From an uncultured Eubacteriales bacterium (GTDB lineage: Bacteria > Bacillota > Clostridia > Peptostreptococcales > Anaerovoracaceae): a stretch of DNA of 31,382 bases. The notes beneath the pieces are model-generated. The model searched no databases and was not told the origin of the DNA. It saw nothing but the letters and a program-made list of their open reading frames with translations. Position 1 is the stretch's first letter. Each line of letters opens with the position of its first letter. The stretch covers positions 1 to 31,382 of the forward strand of contig CAJLHL010000015.1 of the NCBI GenBank assembly GCA_905206455.1, read 5' to 3'. Positions 7,327 to 16,284 of the stretch are shown piece by piece. The translations under genes were made by a program, and so were the position numbers.

Positions 7327-7584
7327 TACCTTATGAGAAATCGGGCTTAAAATTATTTTTTTCCGCAGCGTGCGCAGGGCAGGCTCTCCTCTCTTCCGCT
7401 GTGTTGAAAAGGCGCGTTTGCGCGATATTTTCAGACTGCGGAGTAGACGCGGTAAAAAGCGGCGGTACAGGGAACAGCGCCGTGGCCGCCGCGGTTTGTC
7501 TTGAAGGACTTTTTGAAAACGGCGGGAAAAATTTGGACTCCGCTGGAATGTGTGTGAAGGTTGTGTGTTTTTTTTAAGCTTAAG
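7327..7584. other. Intergenic stretch with no recognised feature
   Basis: This is the middle of the 443-base gap between the divergent unknown gene and lysC. It is fairly G+C rich (around 7430-7500) with short inverted repeats such as GGCGCG and CGCGCC-like pieces, and ends in a run of T. I saw no lysine riboswitch, T-box or tRNA. A plus-strand frame here has no ribosome binding site and was not accepted. Confidence 0.5.
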
Positions 7585-7613
7585 TTGACCGAAGAGAGCA
7601 GATATTATAAAAT
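7585..7613 (+). promoter_or_regulatory. Sigma-A type promoter of lysC
   Basis: TTGACC (7585-7590) and TAAAAT (7608-7613) are each one base from consensus and are separated by exactly 17 bases. A start near 7620 would give a leader of about 95 bases, with an AAAGGA site about 10 bases before the lysC ATG. Confidence 0.72.
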
Positions 7614-7715
7614 TTTTAGTTAGATATGACCTGAAAATATAAAACGGCATACTTTTGATATAAATGGAGAAATGAGCGCACTATCTGAAAGACAGTATAT
7701 GAAAGGAAAATAAAA

Positions 7716-9026
7716 ATGGGTACGAAAGTAGTAAAATTCGGCGGTTCCTCTGTGGCCGACGCCATTCAGCTGAGCAAGGTAAAAAATATTATTCTGTCGG
7801 ATCCTGACAGAAAATATGTGATCGTTTCAGCGCCGGGAAAACGTTATTCGGATGACAATAAGGTGACAGATCTTCTCTATCTGTGCAAAACCCATGTAGA
7901 TCACAATATTCCGGTTGACCATATTTTTCAGGTGATCTGCGACAGATTCCGAATCATGGAAGTGAACCTGAAAGTCGATGTGAATATCAGCGCTGAGCTG
8001 GAGGAGATCAGAAAAAATCTCAAACCGGGTGTGACGGCCGATTATATCGCCAGCAGAGGCGAATATCTGTGCGGACGTCTGACCGCGGCTTATCTGGGAT
8101 ATGATTTTGTCGATCCGGCCGGTCTGATTCTCTTCGATGAGAAGGGCAGATATCTGTCGGAGGAGACGCAAAAGACTCTGTCCGCGGAGCTGGCAAAGCA
8201 TAAGAACGCTGTAATTCCAGGCTTTTACGGGTCTATGCCGGACGGTTCTATCAAGACTTTCTCGAGAGGCGGGTCCGATGTCACCGGGTCTCTCGTAGCG
8301 AAAGCGGTCAACGCGGATATCTATGAAAACTGGACGGATGTTTCGGGTTTCCTGATGGCGGATCCGAGAATCGTCGAGAACCCGAAGCCTATCGAGAGAA
8401 TTACATACAAAGAACTGCGGGAACTGTCTTATATGGGAGCCAGCGTACTTCATGAGGACGCGGTTTTCCCGGTGAGGGAAGTAAATATTCCGATCAATAT
8501 CCGAAATACAAACGAACCGGAGAATCCGGGTACGATCATATCCGATACGCCGTCTCCGACGCAGAATATTATCACCGGAGTGGCGGGAAGGAAGGATTTT
8601 GTCGTCATTGCGCTGTATAAGAATATGATGAATTCCGAGATCGGATTTGTGAAACGTCTGCTGACGATCCTGGAAAACAATGACATCTCTTTTGAACACT
8701 TGCCGAGCGGAATCGATACCGTCTGCGTCATCATCTCCGAAAAGCAGCTGGAAGGGAAAATGCAGGATCTCCTGTACGATATCGAAAAACGTCTCAAACC
8801 GGATTCCATCGACATCTATCAGGATATGGCGCTGATCGCTACGGTAGGACTGGGGATGAGCCGAAGACTGGGCGTATCCGCGACCTTGTTCGGCGCGCTG
8901 ACGGAAGCCGACGTGAATGTGCGTATGATCGATCAGGGGTCCAGCGAAATGAATATCATCGTCGGTGTGGAAAACGATCAGTTCGAGGCTGCGATCCGTG
9001 CTATCTACGGAGCGTTCGTATCATAA
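7716..9026 (+). CDS. lysC: Aspartate kinase
   Basis: The 436-residue enzyme phosphorylates L-aspartate with ATP, the first step to lysine, threonine, methionine and diaminopimelate for cell wall. The kinase motif KFGGSSVADA is at residues 7-16. The FSRGGSDVTGSLVAKAV stretch (nucleotide and aspartate binding) and the NWTDVSGFLMADPRIV stretch are intact. Two ACT domains fill about residues 300-436 and should bind lysine and/or threonine. The length fits monofunctional clostridial aspartokinases (near 440). The ATG follows an AAAGGAAAA site. secA begins 107 bases downstream with no clear terminator between, only a GCGGCG/CGCCGC hairpin without a T-run, so partial cotranscription is possible. Confidence 0.95.
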   Translation: MGTKVVKFGGSSVADAIQLSKVKNIILSDPDRKYVIVSAPGKRYSDDNKVTDLLYLCKTHVDHNIPVDHIFQVICDRFRIMEVNLKVDVNISAELEEIRKNLKPGVTADYIASRGEYLCGRLTAAYLGYDFVDPAGLILFDEKGRYLSEETQKTLSAELAKHKNAVIPGFYGSMPDGSIKTFSRGGSDVTGSLVAKAVNADIYENWTDVSGFLMADPRIVENPKPIERITYKELRELSYMGASVLHEDAVFPVREVNIPINIRNTNEPENPGTIISDTPSPTQNIITGVAGRKDFVVIALYKNMMNSEIGFVKRLLTILENNDISFEHLPSGIDTVCVIISEKQLEGKMQDLLYDIEKRLKPDSIDIYQDMALIATVGLGMSRRLGVSATLFGALTEADVNVRMIDQGSSEMNIIVGVENDQFEAAIRAIYGAFVS

Positions 9027-9133
9027 AACAGACCGCGGCGGAACGCCGCAGAAATCACGGTCAAATAGAGAAACGTCCGTCGAAGGCGGATGGGGATACA
9101 CAGGATGTGTCATAACAGGAAAAGAGGAAAAGT

Positions 9134-11899
9134 ATGGGTGTAATGGAATTGGTGTTCGGAGACCTCAATAAAAAAGAGGTGAAGAAACTGGAAAAAATCG
9201 CGCTCCAGGTGGAAGCTTATGATGAAGCGATGCAGCAGCTGACCGATGATGAACTCCGGGCGAAGACAAAAGAATTTCAGGACAGATGTCAGAACAAAGG
9301 CGAATCTTTAGACAGTCTTCTGCCGGAGGCTTTTGCGGTCTGCCGGGAAGCGGCCTTCCGCGTACTGGGGATGAAACATTTCCACGTACAGATTATCGGC
9401 GGTATCGCTCTTCATCAGGGCAGGATCGCTGAGATGAAAACCGGTGAAGGTAAGACCCTGGTAGCGACGCTGCCCGCATATCTCAACGCGCTGGAGGGAA
9501 AAGGCGTTCACGTGGTAACGGTCAATGATTATCTGGCAAAGCGAGATATGGAATGGATGGGAAAGGTCTACACTTTCCTGGGACTGACCGTAGGAGGCGT
9601 CTTCCACAATGTGGATCCTGCGGCGAGAAAACAGGCTTATCTGGCGGATATTACCTATGGTACGAACAACGAATTCGGCTTTGACTATCTCCGAGATAAC
9701 ATGGTCAGTTATAAGGAAAATATGGTGCAGCGAGAGCTGAATTACGCTATCGTGGACGAGGTGGACAGTATTCTCATCGACGAAGCGAGGACGCCGCTGA
9801 TCATTTCCGGCGTAGGTGAGAAATCTACGGATCTCTATCTTCAGGCAGATCGTTTTGTCCGCGGATTTAAAAGAGATGCGGATTTCACGATGGATGAAAA
9901 AGATAAGACGATTTCGCTGACGGAAGAAGGCGTGGACCGCTGCGAAAATTATTTCGGTCTGGAAAACTTTTCCGATCCGGAAAATATGGAACTGAATCAT
10001 CACATCATGCAGGCTCTCAAGGCCCATAACATTATGAAGCGCGATGTGGATTATGTCGTAAACGACGGCGAGATTATCATCGTCGATGAATTTACCGGAC
10101 GTCTGATGTACGGCAGAAGATACAGCAATGGTCTGCACCAGGCTATCGAGGCGAAAGAAGGTCTGTCTGTACGCAGCGAATCAAAGACGCTGGCGACGAT
10201 CACGCTGCAGAATTACTTCCGCATGTTCAACAAATTAGCCGGTATGACCGGTACTGCGAAGACGGAAGAAGAAGAATTCCGCGATATCTATAATATGGAT
10301 GTCGTGATTATTCCGACCAACAAAGAGATCAAGCGCCGGGATCTGGAGGACAGTGTCTATCTCAATGAACAGGCGAAATTTAAGGCGATCGCCGAAGAAA
10401 TCGTGGAAGTCCACGCTACGGGAAGGCCGGTTCTGGTGGGAACGATATCGATCGAAAAGTCGGAAGCGATCAGCGAACTTCTGAAAAAGAAGGGAGTAAA
10501 GCATAACGTGCTCAATGCGAAGCATCACGAGAGGGAAGCCGCTATCGTCGCAGAGGCCGGACGTCTCGGGATGGTCACCATCGCTACCAATATGGCGGGA
10601 CGAGGCACCGATATCATCCTGGGGGGAAACCCGGAATTTGAAGCAAAAAAAGAGATGCGCAAGCTTGGGTACGATGAAAATACGATTTCCTATGCGTCCA
10701 GCCGGATTCCTCTCGAGGACGAAGAACTCATCGCGGCCAGAGAAGAATACGATAAACTCTATGAAAAGTATGCAGAGGAACGCAGGGAAGAACACGATAA
10801 AGTCATCGAATTGGGAGGTCTTCACATTATCGGTACCGAACGCCATGAATCCAGACGTATCGACAATCAGCTGCGGGGCCGTGCCGGCAGACAGGGAGAT
10901 CCGGGTTCCACCAGATTTTTCGTGGGACTGGACGACGATCTCATCCGTCTTTTCGGCGGGGAGCGGATTCAGGTTATGATGCAGAAGCTGGCGTCTTCGG
11001 GAGACGAGGCTATCGAATCCAAGATGCTGACGAAGACCATCGAAAATGCGCAGAAGAAAGTAGAGGGCCGAAACTTCACTTCCCGTAAATATGTCCTGCA
11101 GTATGACAATGTCATGAATAAGCAGAGAGAAATCATCTACTCCGAGAGAAGACGTGTTCTGGACGGGGAAGATCTGCGGTCTCACATTCTGTCCATGGCC
11201 GAGGAATTTGCGGATGAAGCGCTGGAGACGTGTACTGCGGAGTCCAAGTTCTCCGAGGAATGGGATCTGCCGGCTCTCGAGACGACGATGAAGCGTCTCT
11301 GGGGAGGTTTCACTCTGCCGGAATACGGCGACAGCCCGGATATCACGCCGGAGCAGTTAAAAGAAGACGTGCACCGCATTATCGAGGAGGGTTATGCGGT
11401 GAAGGAAGCTGAGATCGGCGAAGACCGCATGAGAGATCTGGAACGTATGATTCTCATCCGCGTCGTGGACAATAAATGGATGGACCACATCGACGCGATG
11501 GATCAGCTGAAGACGGGCATCGGACTGAGAGGTCTGGGTCAGCAGGATCCGGCGATGGCTTATGCGGCGGAAGGCTTCGATATGTTTGAGGAAATGATCG
11601 GCACTATCAAAGAAGAAGCGGTCAAATTCTGTTTTAATGTCACTGTTCAGACGAATGCCGAGCGCAGGCAGGTGATGGAGGCTAAGAGCGCGGAGAAGGA
11701 AGAAGCCGCTCCTTCCGTGGGCGGAGCAAGAGCCGCCGCGCAGCCGAATATACCGAAAGAGGCTCCGTCGGCCCAGTCGGTTAGCAGCGATGCGAAGCCG
11801 GAACCGGTACGGCGTGAGACACCGAAGATCGGAAGAAACGACCTGTGTCCGTGCGGTTCAGGAAAGAAATATAAAAATTGCTGCGGAAAGAACGAATAG
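9134..11899 (+). CDS. secA: Preprotein translocase ATPase SecA
   Basis: The 921-residue motor drives Sec-dependent export through SecYEG. Visible landmarks are Walker A in EMKTGEGKTLVATLPAYLN (about residues 98-116), TYGTNNEFGFDYLRDNM, the DEAD-type DEVDSILIDEARTPLIISG (about 208-226), the preprotein cross-linking region, motif TNMAGRGTDIILGG, and the RQGDPGSTRFFVGLDDDL stretch. The C-terminal tail is Ala/Pro rich and ends in the zinc-binding SEC-C motif CPCGSGKKYKNCC (about 905-917), which binds SecB or ribosomes. The length is on the long side of the 840-920 range usual in Firmicutes, mostly due to the linker before the zinc motif. The ATG follows AGAGGAAAAGT. prfB follows about 180 bases later, the common secA-prfB order in Firmicutes. 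Confidence 0.97.
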   Translation: MGVMELVFGDLNKKEVKKLEKIALQVEAYDEAMQQLTDDELRAKTKEFQDRCQNKGESLDSLLPEAFAVCREAAFRVLGMKHFHVQIIGGIALHQGRIAEMKTGEGKTLVATLPAYLNALEGKGVHVVTVNDYLAKRDMEWMGKVYTFLGLTVGGVFHNVDPAARKQAYLADITYGTNNEFGFDYLRDNMVSYKENMVQRELNYAIVDEVDSILIDEARTPLIISGVGEKSTDLYLQADRFVRGFKRDADFTMDEKDKTISLTEEGVDRCENYFGLENFSDPENMELNHHIMQALKAHNIMKRDVDYVVNDGEIIIVDEFTGRLMYGRRYSNGLHQAIEAKEGLSVRSESKTLATITLQNYFRMFNKLAGMTGTAKTEEEEFRDIYNMDVVIIPTNKEIKRRDLEDSVYLNEQAKFKAIAEEIVEVHATGRPVLVGTISIEKSEAISELLKKKGVKHNVLNAKHHEREAAIVAEAGRLGMVTIATNMAGRGTDIILGGNPEFEAKKEMRKLGYDENTISYASSRIPLEDEELIAAREEYDKLYEKYAEERREEHDKVIELGGLHIIGTERHESRRIDNQLRGRAGRQGDPGSTRFFVGLDDDLIRLFGGERIQVMMQKLASSGDEAIESKMLTKTIENAQKKVEGRNFTSRKYVLQYDNVMNKQREIIYSERRRVLDGEDLRSHILSMAEEFADEALETCTAESKFSEEWDLPALETTMKRLWGGFTLPEYGDSPDITPEQLKEDVHRIIEEGYAVKEAEIGEDRMRDLERMILIRVVDNKWMDHIDAMDQLKTGIGLRGLGQQDPAMAYAAEGFDMFEEMIGTIKEEAVKFCFNVTVQTNAERRQVMEAKSAEKEEAAPSVGGARAAAQPNIPKEAPSAQSVSSDAKPEPVRRETPKIGRNDLCPCGSGKKYKNCCGKNE

Positions 11900-12078
11900 C
11901 TCTGCGGCGTCCCGCCGTACCGGCGATCCCCGGGATACCCTGCGAAAAAAGGTAATTCCGGGATGACGGAAATGGACGCCGTCTGCGCGGCGGTTCGTTC
12001 TGCCGACAGCACAGGTGAAAATCCTGTTTTTCGTACGGATAATGTATATATGTGTAAATTTGAAAGGATGTGAGAAGT

Positions 12079-13177
12079 ATGCTGGAACTGGATCAGATCA
12101 AGTACGAGATGCCTTCAGTCCGCAATAATTTGGCAGAACTGGGTGAGTCCCTTTGACGTCGCGGGACTCAGAGATAAATTAGAAAAGATCGATCAGGAGC
12201 TCCAGAAGGAAGGTCTCTGGGATAATCCCGAGGCGGGGCAGAGACTCATGAGAGAAAAAAAATCCGCGGAACGAAAGCTGGCGGATTATGAAAAATTAGA
12301 GGAGGCTCTTTCCGATATCGACGTGCTGATCGAAATGGCAGAGGAAGAGGAAGATCCTTCTCTAACGGAGGAAATCACCGAAAGTTTCGTATCGTTAAAA
12401 AACGATATGGAAGATCTTCGTCTTCAGACGCTGCTCAACGGAGAGTATGATGGGAACAGCGCGATCATTTCTATTCACGCCGGTTCCGGCGGAGTGGACG
12501 CTCAGGACTGGGCCGGCATGCTGCTGCGCATGTACACCCGATGGGCGGAGCGCAAGGGATACCGCGTAAAAACGCTGGATCTTCAGCGGGACGATGAAGA
12601 GGGCATCAAAAATGCCACTCTTCTCATCAAAGGTGAACGCGCTTACGGTTAGCTGAAAAATGAGAGGGGCGTTCACCGTCTGGTACGCATTTCACCGTTC
12701 GATTCCAACGCACGGCGTCACACGTCTTTCGCGTCGCTGGACGTATCTCCGGAACTCGACGATGACGTTACGGTGGAAATCGCTCCGGAGGACATACGGA
12801 TCGATACTTATCGTTCCAGCGGTGCCGGCGGTCAGCACGTCAACACGACGGATTCGGCCGTCCGTATTACGCATCTGCCTACCAATATCGTCGTATCCTG
12901 TCAGAACGAACGATCTCAGCACCAGAACAGAGAGGTGGCCATGAAAGTGCTGACAGCGAAACTCATCGAGCTGAAAGAACGGGAACATAAGGAAAGGATC
13001 GATGAGCTGAGAGGCGATTACGGGCAGATCACATGGGGCAATCAGATTCGTTCCTATGTGTTTCAGCCTTATACTATGGTAAAGGATCACCGTACAAACG
13101 CTGAAGTGGGAGATGTAAACCGTGTCATGGACGGGGATCTGGATTACTTTATCAATGAAAAACTGAAACAGAAATAG
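12079..13177 (+). CDS. prfB: Peptide chain release factor 2, with programmed +1 frameshift and an in-frame TAG
   Basis: RF2 releases peptides at UGA and UAA. The first 25 codons run from ATG 12079 to CTT 12151-12153 and meet TGA. A +1 shift enters the long frame (DVAGLRDKLEKID), giving 365 codons, the usual RF2 length. Domain 2 holds the anticodon-like SPF motif (RLVRISPFDSNARRHTSF) and domain 3 the catalytic GGQ (SSGAGGQHVNTTDSAVRI). Between them, at 12650-12652, the codon after KGERAYG is TAG, where relatives have Tyr or Trp (AYGY or AFGW followed by L). Everything before and after aligns in one frame, so this is a single nonsense change, not decay. Both SPF and GGQ lie beyond it, so unsuppressed termination leaves no active factor. 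Because ten genes here end in TGA, RF2 should be needed. A sequencing error, amber suppression or a second prfB could explain it. Weak terminator-like ACAGG/CCTGT precedes the gene. Confidence 0.85.
12141..12157 (+). promoter_or_regulatory. Programmed +1 frameshift site of prfB
   Basis: The sequence GGGTGAGTCCCTTTGAC contains the conserved slippery CTT-TGA-C of bacterial prfB. The in-frame TGA (12154-12156) is preceded by an anti-SD-pairing-like GGTGAG three bases before CTT. When RF2 is scarce, the ribosome pauses at UGA and slips +1 onto GAC, so RF2 controls its own synthesis. Confidence 0.9.
12650..12652 (+). other. In-frame amber codon within prfB
   Basis: TAG interrupts the RF2 frame at codon 191, between GERAYG and LKNERGVHRLV. 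The nearest sense codons, TAC and TAT (Tyr) or TGG (Trp), are each one base away, and relatives have Tyr or Trp here. UAG is read by RF1, not RF2. Five genes in the window (ilvN, secA, prfB itself, tex and the recombinase) use TAG as their true stop, so a genome-wide reassignment of TAG is unlikely. Confidence 0.85.
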
Positions 13178-13328
13178 CTCGAAGAACGCCGCGGAGACGG
13201 TTCCGGACACTTTGGCGGAACCGGGCGGAGCTGGCATTTGCACAGCGCGGATTTCCGCATGTGCGAAGGCCGGTATCGCAGAGCCGGATTTTACGGCGGC
13301 AGAATGATGTTATCAGAAACAAATCGTT

Positions 13329-13370
13329 ACCCGGATTTTTCATACTGAAAAATCCGGGTCTTTTTTATTT
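13329..13370 (+). terminator. Rho-independent terminator after prfB
   Basis: ACCCGGATTTTTCA (13329-13342) and TGAAAAATCCGGGT (13346-13359) form a perfect 14-bp stem with a TAC loop, followed by CTTTTTTATTT. It lies about 150 bases after prfB. The bases between (13178-13328) hold a CGGTTCCG/CGGAACCG hairpin without a T-run. The gap from 13371 to 13531 holds the tex promoter region, in which TATACT (13466-13471) and TTGACA (13483-13488) are visible but not well paired. Confidence 0.88.
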
Positions 13371-13531
13371 GCTTCGAGCGCGGTCCGTCCGGTTCTGACG
13401 GGAAGAACGGGAAAAGCGCGGAGCAGGGAGACAAAATTCGACGTGCGGAGGACGGAAAATCGTGGTATACTTCAAGAATATATTGACAGCGTTTTGCTGG
13501 AGTATGAATTGTAAAAGGTGTGAGGAATGAA

Positions 13532-15913
13532 ATGAACATTGCAGAAAAACTGGCTCAGGAATTTGGAATTCGTCTGACCGCGGTGGAACAGACGATCTCG
13601 CTGATCGATGAAGGTAATACGATTCCGTTTATCGCCCGCTATAGGAAGGAAGTGACCGGCGGTCTGTCGGACGTGGTTCTCCGGGACCTGGACGAGAGGC
13701 TGAATTATCTCAGAGGCTTGGAAGAACGCAAGGCCGAGGTGATCAAGCTGATCGAGGAGCAGGGAAAATTGACGGAAGAGTTGAAGTCGGAGATTGAAAA
13801 GGCGGAGATTCTTCAGAGGGTGGAAGATCTCTATAAGCCGTTTAAGCAGAAAAAGAGCACCCGGGCGTCTAAGGCCAGAGAAAAGGGCCTGGAGCCTCTG
13901 GCGGAGAGCATCTGGGCTCAGGACAGACAATCCGGAGATTTGCTGAAAGACGCGGAGGTTTATGTAGATCCGGACAGAGGGGTGAACACACCGGAAGAAG
14001 CACTGGCGGGTGCCTGCGATATCCTCGCGGAGCGGATTGCAGACGATCCCGAAATTACAGATATGGTGCGTACTTTTACGAGAGAGACCGGCGTTCTCAC
14101 ATCGGAAGCCGCAGATCCCGATGAGAGGACGGTATATGATATGTATTATGAATACGCGGAGAGTATCTCTAAAATTCCCAATCATCGTGTGCTGGCCGTC
14201 AACCGGGGGGAAAAAGAGAAAAAACTGAAAATAAAGCTCAAAGTCGATATCGAAGCGGTGCAGCAGCGGATTCTGTCAGCGGTGGTTACCGATGAACACA
14301 GTATCAGCCGTCCGGTGCTGGAAGATACGGCTGCCGATGCGTACAAACGCCTTATGGCCCCTTCCGTGGAGAGAGAACTGAGAAACGAACTGACGGAGAG
14401 GGCAGAAAGAGAGGCGGTAAAGGTGTTTGCGAAGAACACGGAGAATCTGCTGATGGTGCCGCCGGTCAAAGGCGCGAGAGTACTGTCCGTGGATCCGGGG
14501 TACCGTACCGGCTGTAAAGTGGCGGCTCTCAGCGATACGGGCAAACTGCTGGCCTATGCTACGATTTATCCCACGGAACCGAAAAATGATATTCCGGGTT
14601 CGGAGCGCATTATTACAAAACTGATCGACAAGTTCAGTCTGAATACTATCGTCATCGGAAATGGTACGGCCTCCCGTGAAACCGAAAAGTTTGTGGCAGA
14701 TTATATTGCAAAGACGGGCAGAGATCTCAAATATACGATTGTAAATGAAGCCGGAGCATCTGTATACTCCGCTTCAAAGCTGGCGAGTGAGGAATATCCG
14801 GATCTGGATGTGACGACCCGGGGCGCGATGTCTATCGGCAGGCGGCTGCAGGATCCGCTGGCGGAGCTGGTGAAAATTTCTCCGAAGCATATCGGGGTAG
14901 GCCAGTATCAGCATGATATCAATCAGAATTTACTGGACAGCGCGCTGACCAACGTAGTGGAAGATTGTGTTAACCGGGTGGGCGTCGACCTGAACACGGC
15001 GTCGCCTTCCCTGCTGTCCTATATTTCCGGAATTAATTCCGGGATTGCGAAAAATATCGTCGCTTACCGGGATGAACACGGCGCTTTCAAAAATCGGAGG
15101 CAGCTTCTGAAGGTTTCAAAACTGGGAGAAAAAACGTATAAACAGTGCGCGGGCTTTCTGCGCATTCGGGATGGTGAAAATCCGCTGGACGCGACGGCGG
15201 TTCATCCGGAATCCTACGATATCACCGAGAAAATGCTGGCGACGCTGGGACTGGACAAAGATCGCATTACCGCCGGCGGAGCGAAGGAAATCGAAGAGCG
15301 GATACGAGAAAAATATCCCGTACCTGTGAAATCGGGAAAAAAGAACGGAGACAGGAAACAGGGCGTGCAAAACGGCGCCGGTTCGGAAAAAAAAGGCGTT
15401 CGTCCGCTGCCGAACAACGGTTTTGCCGCTTTGGCCGTTTTGCTGGAGGATGATGAATTCACCGGAAAGAACAAAAAGAAAAGAAAGCCGGACAAAAAAG
15501 AACGTCAGGAAGAACAGAAGCGCAGGCAGCAGGAATTGTCTCTGAGCATTGAAAAAATGGCGCAGGATTTGGGAATCGGTACGATGACACTCACGGACAT
15601 CGTGGAGGAAATCCGGAAACCTGCCAGAGATCCGCGGGAATCCATGCCTCCGGTAGTTTTCCGCCAGGATGTGCTGAGCTTTGAAGATCTCAAGCCGGAT
15701 ATGGAACTGACGGGAACAGTCCGCAATGTCGTGGATTTCGGGGCTTTTGTGGATATCGGCGTCAAGACGGACGGCTTGGTCCACATCTCCGAGATCAGCA
15801 ATCGCTTTATCAAACATCCGATGGATGCGGTGAGCGTAGGAGATACGGTAAAAGTCCGGGTTCTTGAGGTAGATCACGAACGTCATAAGATCGCCCTGAC
15901 GATGAAGCTGTAG
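13532..15913 (+). CDS. tex: Tex-family S1 RNA-binding transcription accessory protein
   Basis: The 793-residue protein has the full Tex architecture: an N-terminal helical domain (TIPFIARYRKEVTGGLSD near residues 31-48), a YqgF/RNase H-like domain starting at VLSVDPGYRTGCK (about 317), a helix-hairpin-helix region (LSYISGINSGIAKNIVAYRD, about 495-514) and a C-terminal S1 domain (LTGTVRNVVDFGAFVDIGVK, about 726-745). Tex binds nucleic acid and associates with transcription, and the related Spt6 acts in eukaryotes. Residues about 596-672 form a Lys/Arg/Gln-rich, low-complexity insertion ahead of the S1 domain, making it longer than the 720-770 usual. The start at 13532 is preferred over an upstream in-frame GTG because TGAGGA lies 5 bases before it. 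It sits alone, after the prfB terminator. Confidence 0.93.
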   Translation: MNIAEKLAQEFGIRLTAVEQTISLIDEGNTIPFIARYRKEVTGGLSDVVLRDLDERLNYLRGLEERKAEVIKLIEEQGKLTEELKSEIEKAEILQRVEDLYKPFKQKKSTRASKAREKGLEPLAESIWAQDRQSGDLLKDAEVYVDPDRGVNTPEEALAGACDILAERIADDPEITDMVRTFTRETGVLTSEAADPDERTVYDMYYEYAESISKIPNHRVLAVNRGEKEKKLKIKLKVDIEAVQQRILSAVVTDEHSISRPVLEDTAADAYKRLMAPSVERELRNELTERAEREAVKVFAKNTENLLMVPPVKGARVLSVDPGYRTGCKVAALSDTGKLLAYATIYPTEPKNDIPGSERIITKLIDKFSLNTIVIGNGTASRETEKFVADYIAKTGRDLKYTIVNEAGASVYSASKLASEEYPDLDVTTRGAMSIGRRLQDPLAELVKISPKHIGVGQYQHDINQNLLDSALTNVVEDCVNRVGVDLNTASPSLLSYISGINSGIAKNIVAYRDEHGAFKNRRQLLKVSKLGEKTYKQCAGFLRIRDGENPLDATAVHPESYDITEKMLATLGLDKDRITAGGAKEIEERIREKYPVPVKSGKKNGDRKQGVQNGAGSEKKGVRPLPNNGFAALAVLLEDDEFTGKNKKKRKPDKKERQEEQKRRQQELSLSIEKMAQDLGIGTMTLTDIVEEIRKPARDPRESMPPVVFRQDVLSFEDLKPDMELTGTVRNVVDFGAFVDIGVKTDGLVHISEISNRFIKHPMDAVSVGDTVKVRVLEVDHERHKIALTMKL

Positions 15914-16072
15914 CAAAGAAAGCACATTGCAGGCACGAAGCCGCCATGTCGATTCTCTGTGTGCCCCAGATTTAAGACCTCTGTTATCTTAACATTCCGG
16001 ATCGAAAAGCTGCTTCTGTATCCGGCGGGAATGCTTTTGTTTTCTGCATACACGATACATGCGCGGATGGAA

Positions 16073-16095
16073 ACTAATTGATTGCTAACATTAGT
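16073..16095. promoter_or_regulatory. Inverted repeat over the -35 box of the EF-G-like gene
   Basis: ACTAAT (16073-16078) and ATTAGT (16090-16095) are perfect 6-base inverted repeats with an 11-base spacer containing the -35 hexamer. The placement suits a repressor operator, but six-base arms can occur by chance. Confidence 0.3.
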
Positions 16096-16110
16096 GTACA
16101 ATGATATAAT
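16082..16110 (+). promoter_or_regulatory. Sigma-A type promoter of the EF-G-like gene
   Basis: TTGCTA (16082-16087) and a perfect TATAAT (16105-16110) are 17 bases apart. Transcription would start near 16117, giving a leader of about 170 bases. The leader can fold (CCGAAAAGG with CCTTTTTCGG, and CGGAC with GTCCG), which may allow leader control. The preceding stretch 15914-16072 holds nothing I recognise beyond a weak AAAAGC/GCTTTT hairpin that could end tex transcription. Confidence 0.72.
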
Positions 16111-16284
16111 AAGTATGCACATTGTTATAGCAGGCTTTTCGGGGACGTCAAGCGGATGTTTTTTCGCAGATTCCGAAAAGGCGATGCGGCCGGAAACCTT
16201 TTTCGGGCGGACACCGGTCCGTATGTATACCGCGGGGATTACAGCTTCCCGCGCAGAGTAAAAACTATTACAGGAGGTATGAAT

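Noticed and set aside
7320..7577. 85-residue plus-strand frame in the lysC upstream gap
   Set aside because: There is no ribosome site, the composition is odd, and it overlaps the promoter of the divergent gene.
7273..7650. N-terminal extension of the 445-residue protein by 126 residues
   Set aside because: The extension is Arg/Ser-rich, overlaps the lysC promoter region and bypasses a good ribosome site and TATAAT box at the shorter start.
7614..7715. Lysine riboswitch in the lysC leader
   Set aside because: The leader is too short and lacks the conserved junction motifs of that riboswitch.
12650..12652. Pyrrolysine or genome-wide TAG reassignment
   Set aside because: Five genes in the window end in TAG at the expected protein length (ilvN, secA, prfB, tex, recombinase), so TAG still works as a stop. 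A local suppression event cannot be excluded.
12773..13177. Separate 134-residue gene for the RF2 C-terminal half
   Set aside because: The GTG at 12773 has no ribosome binding site and lies inside the conserved RF2 sequence, after the SPF motif.
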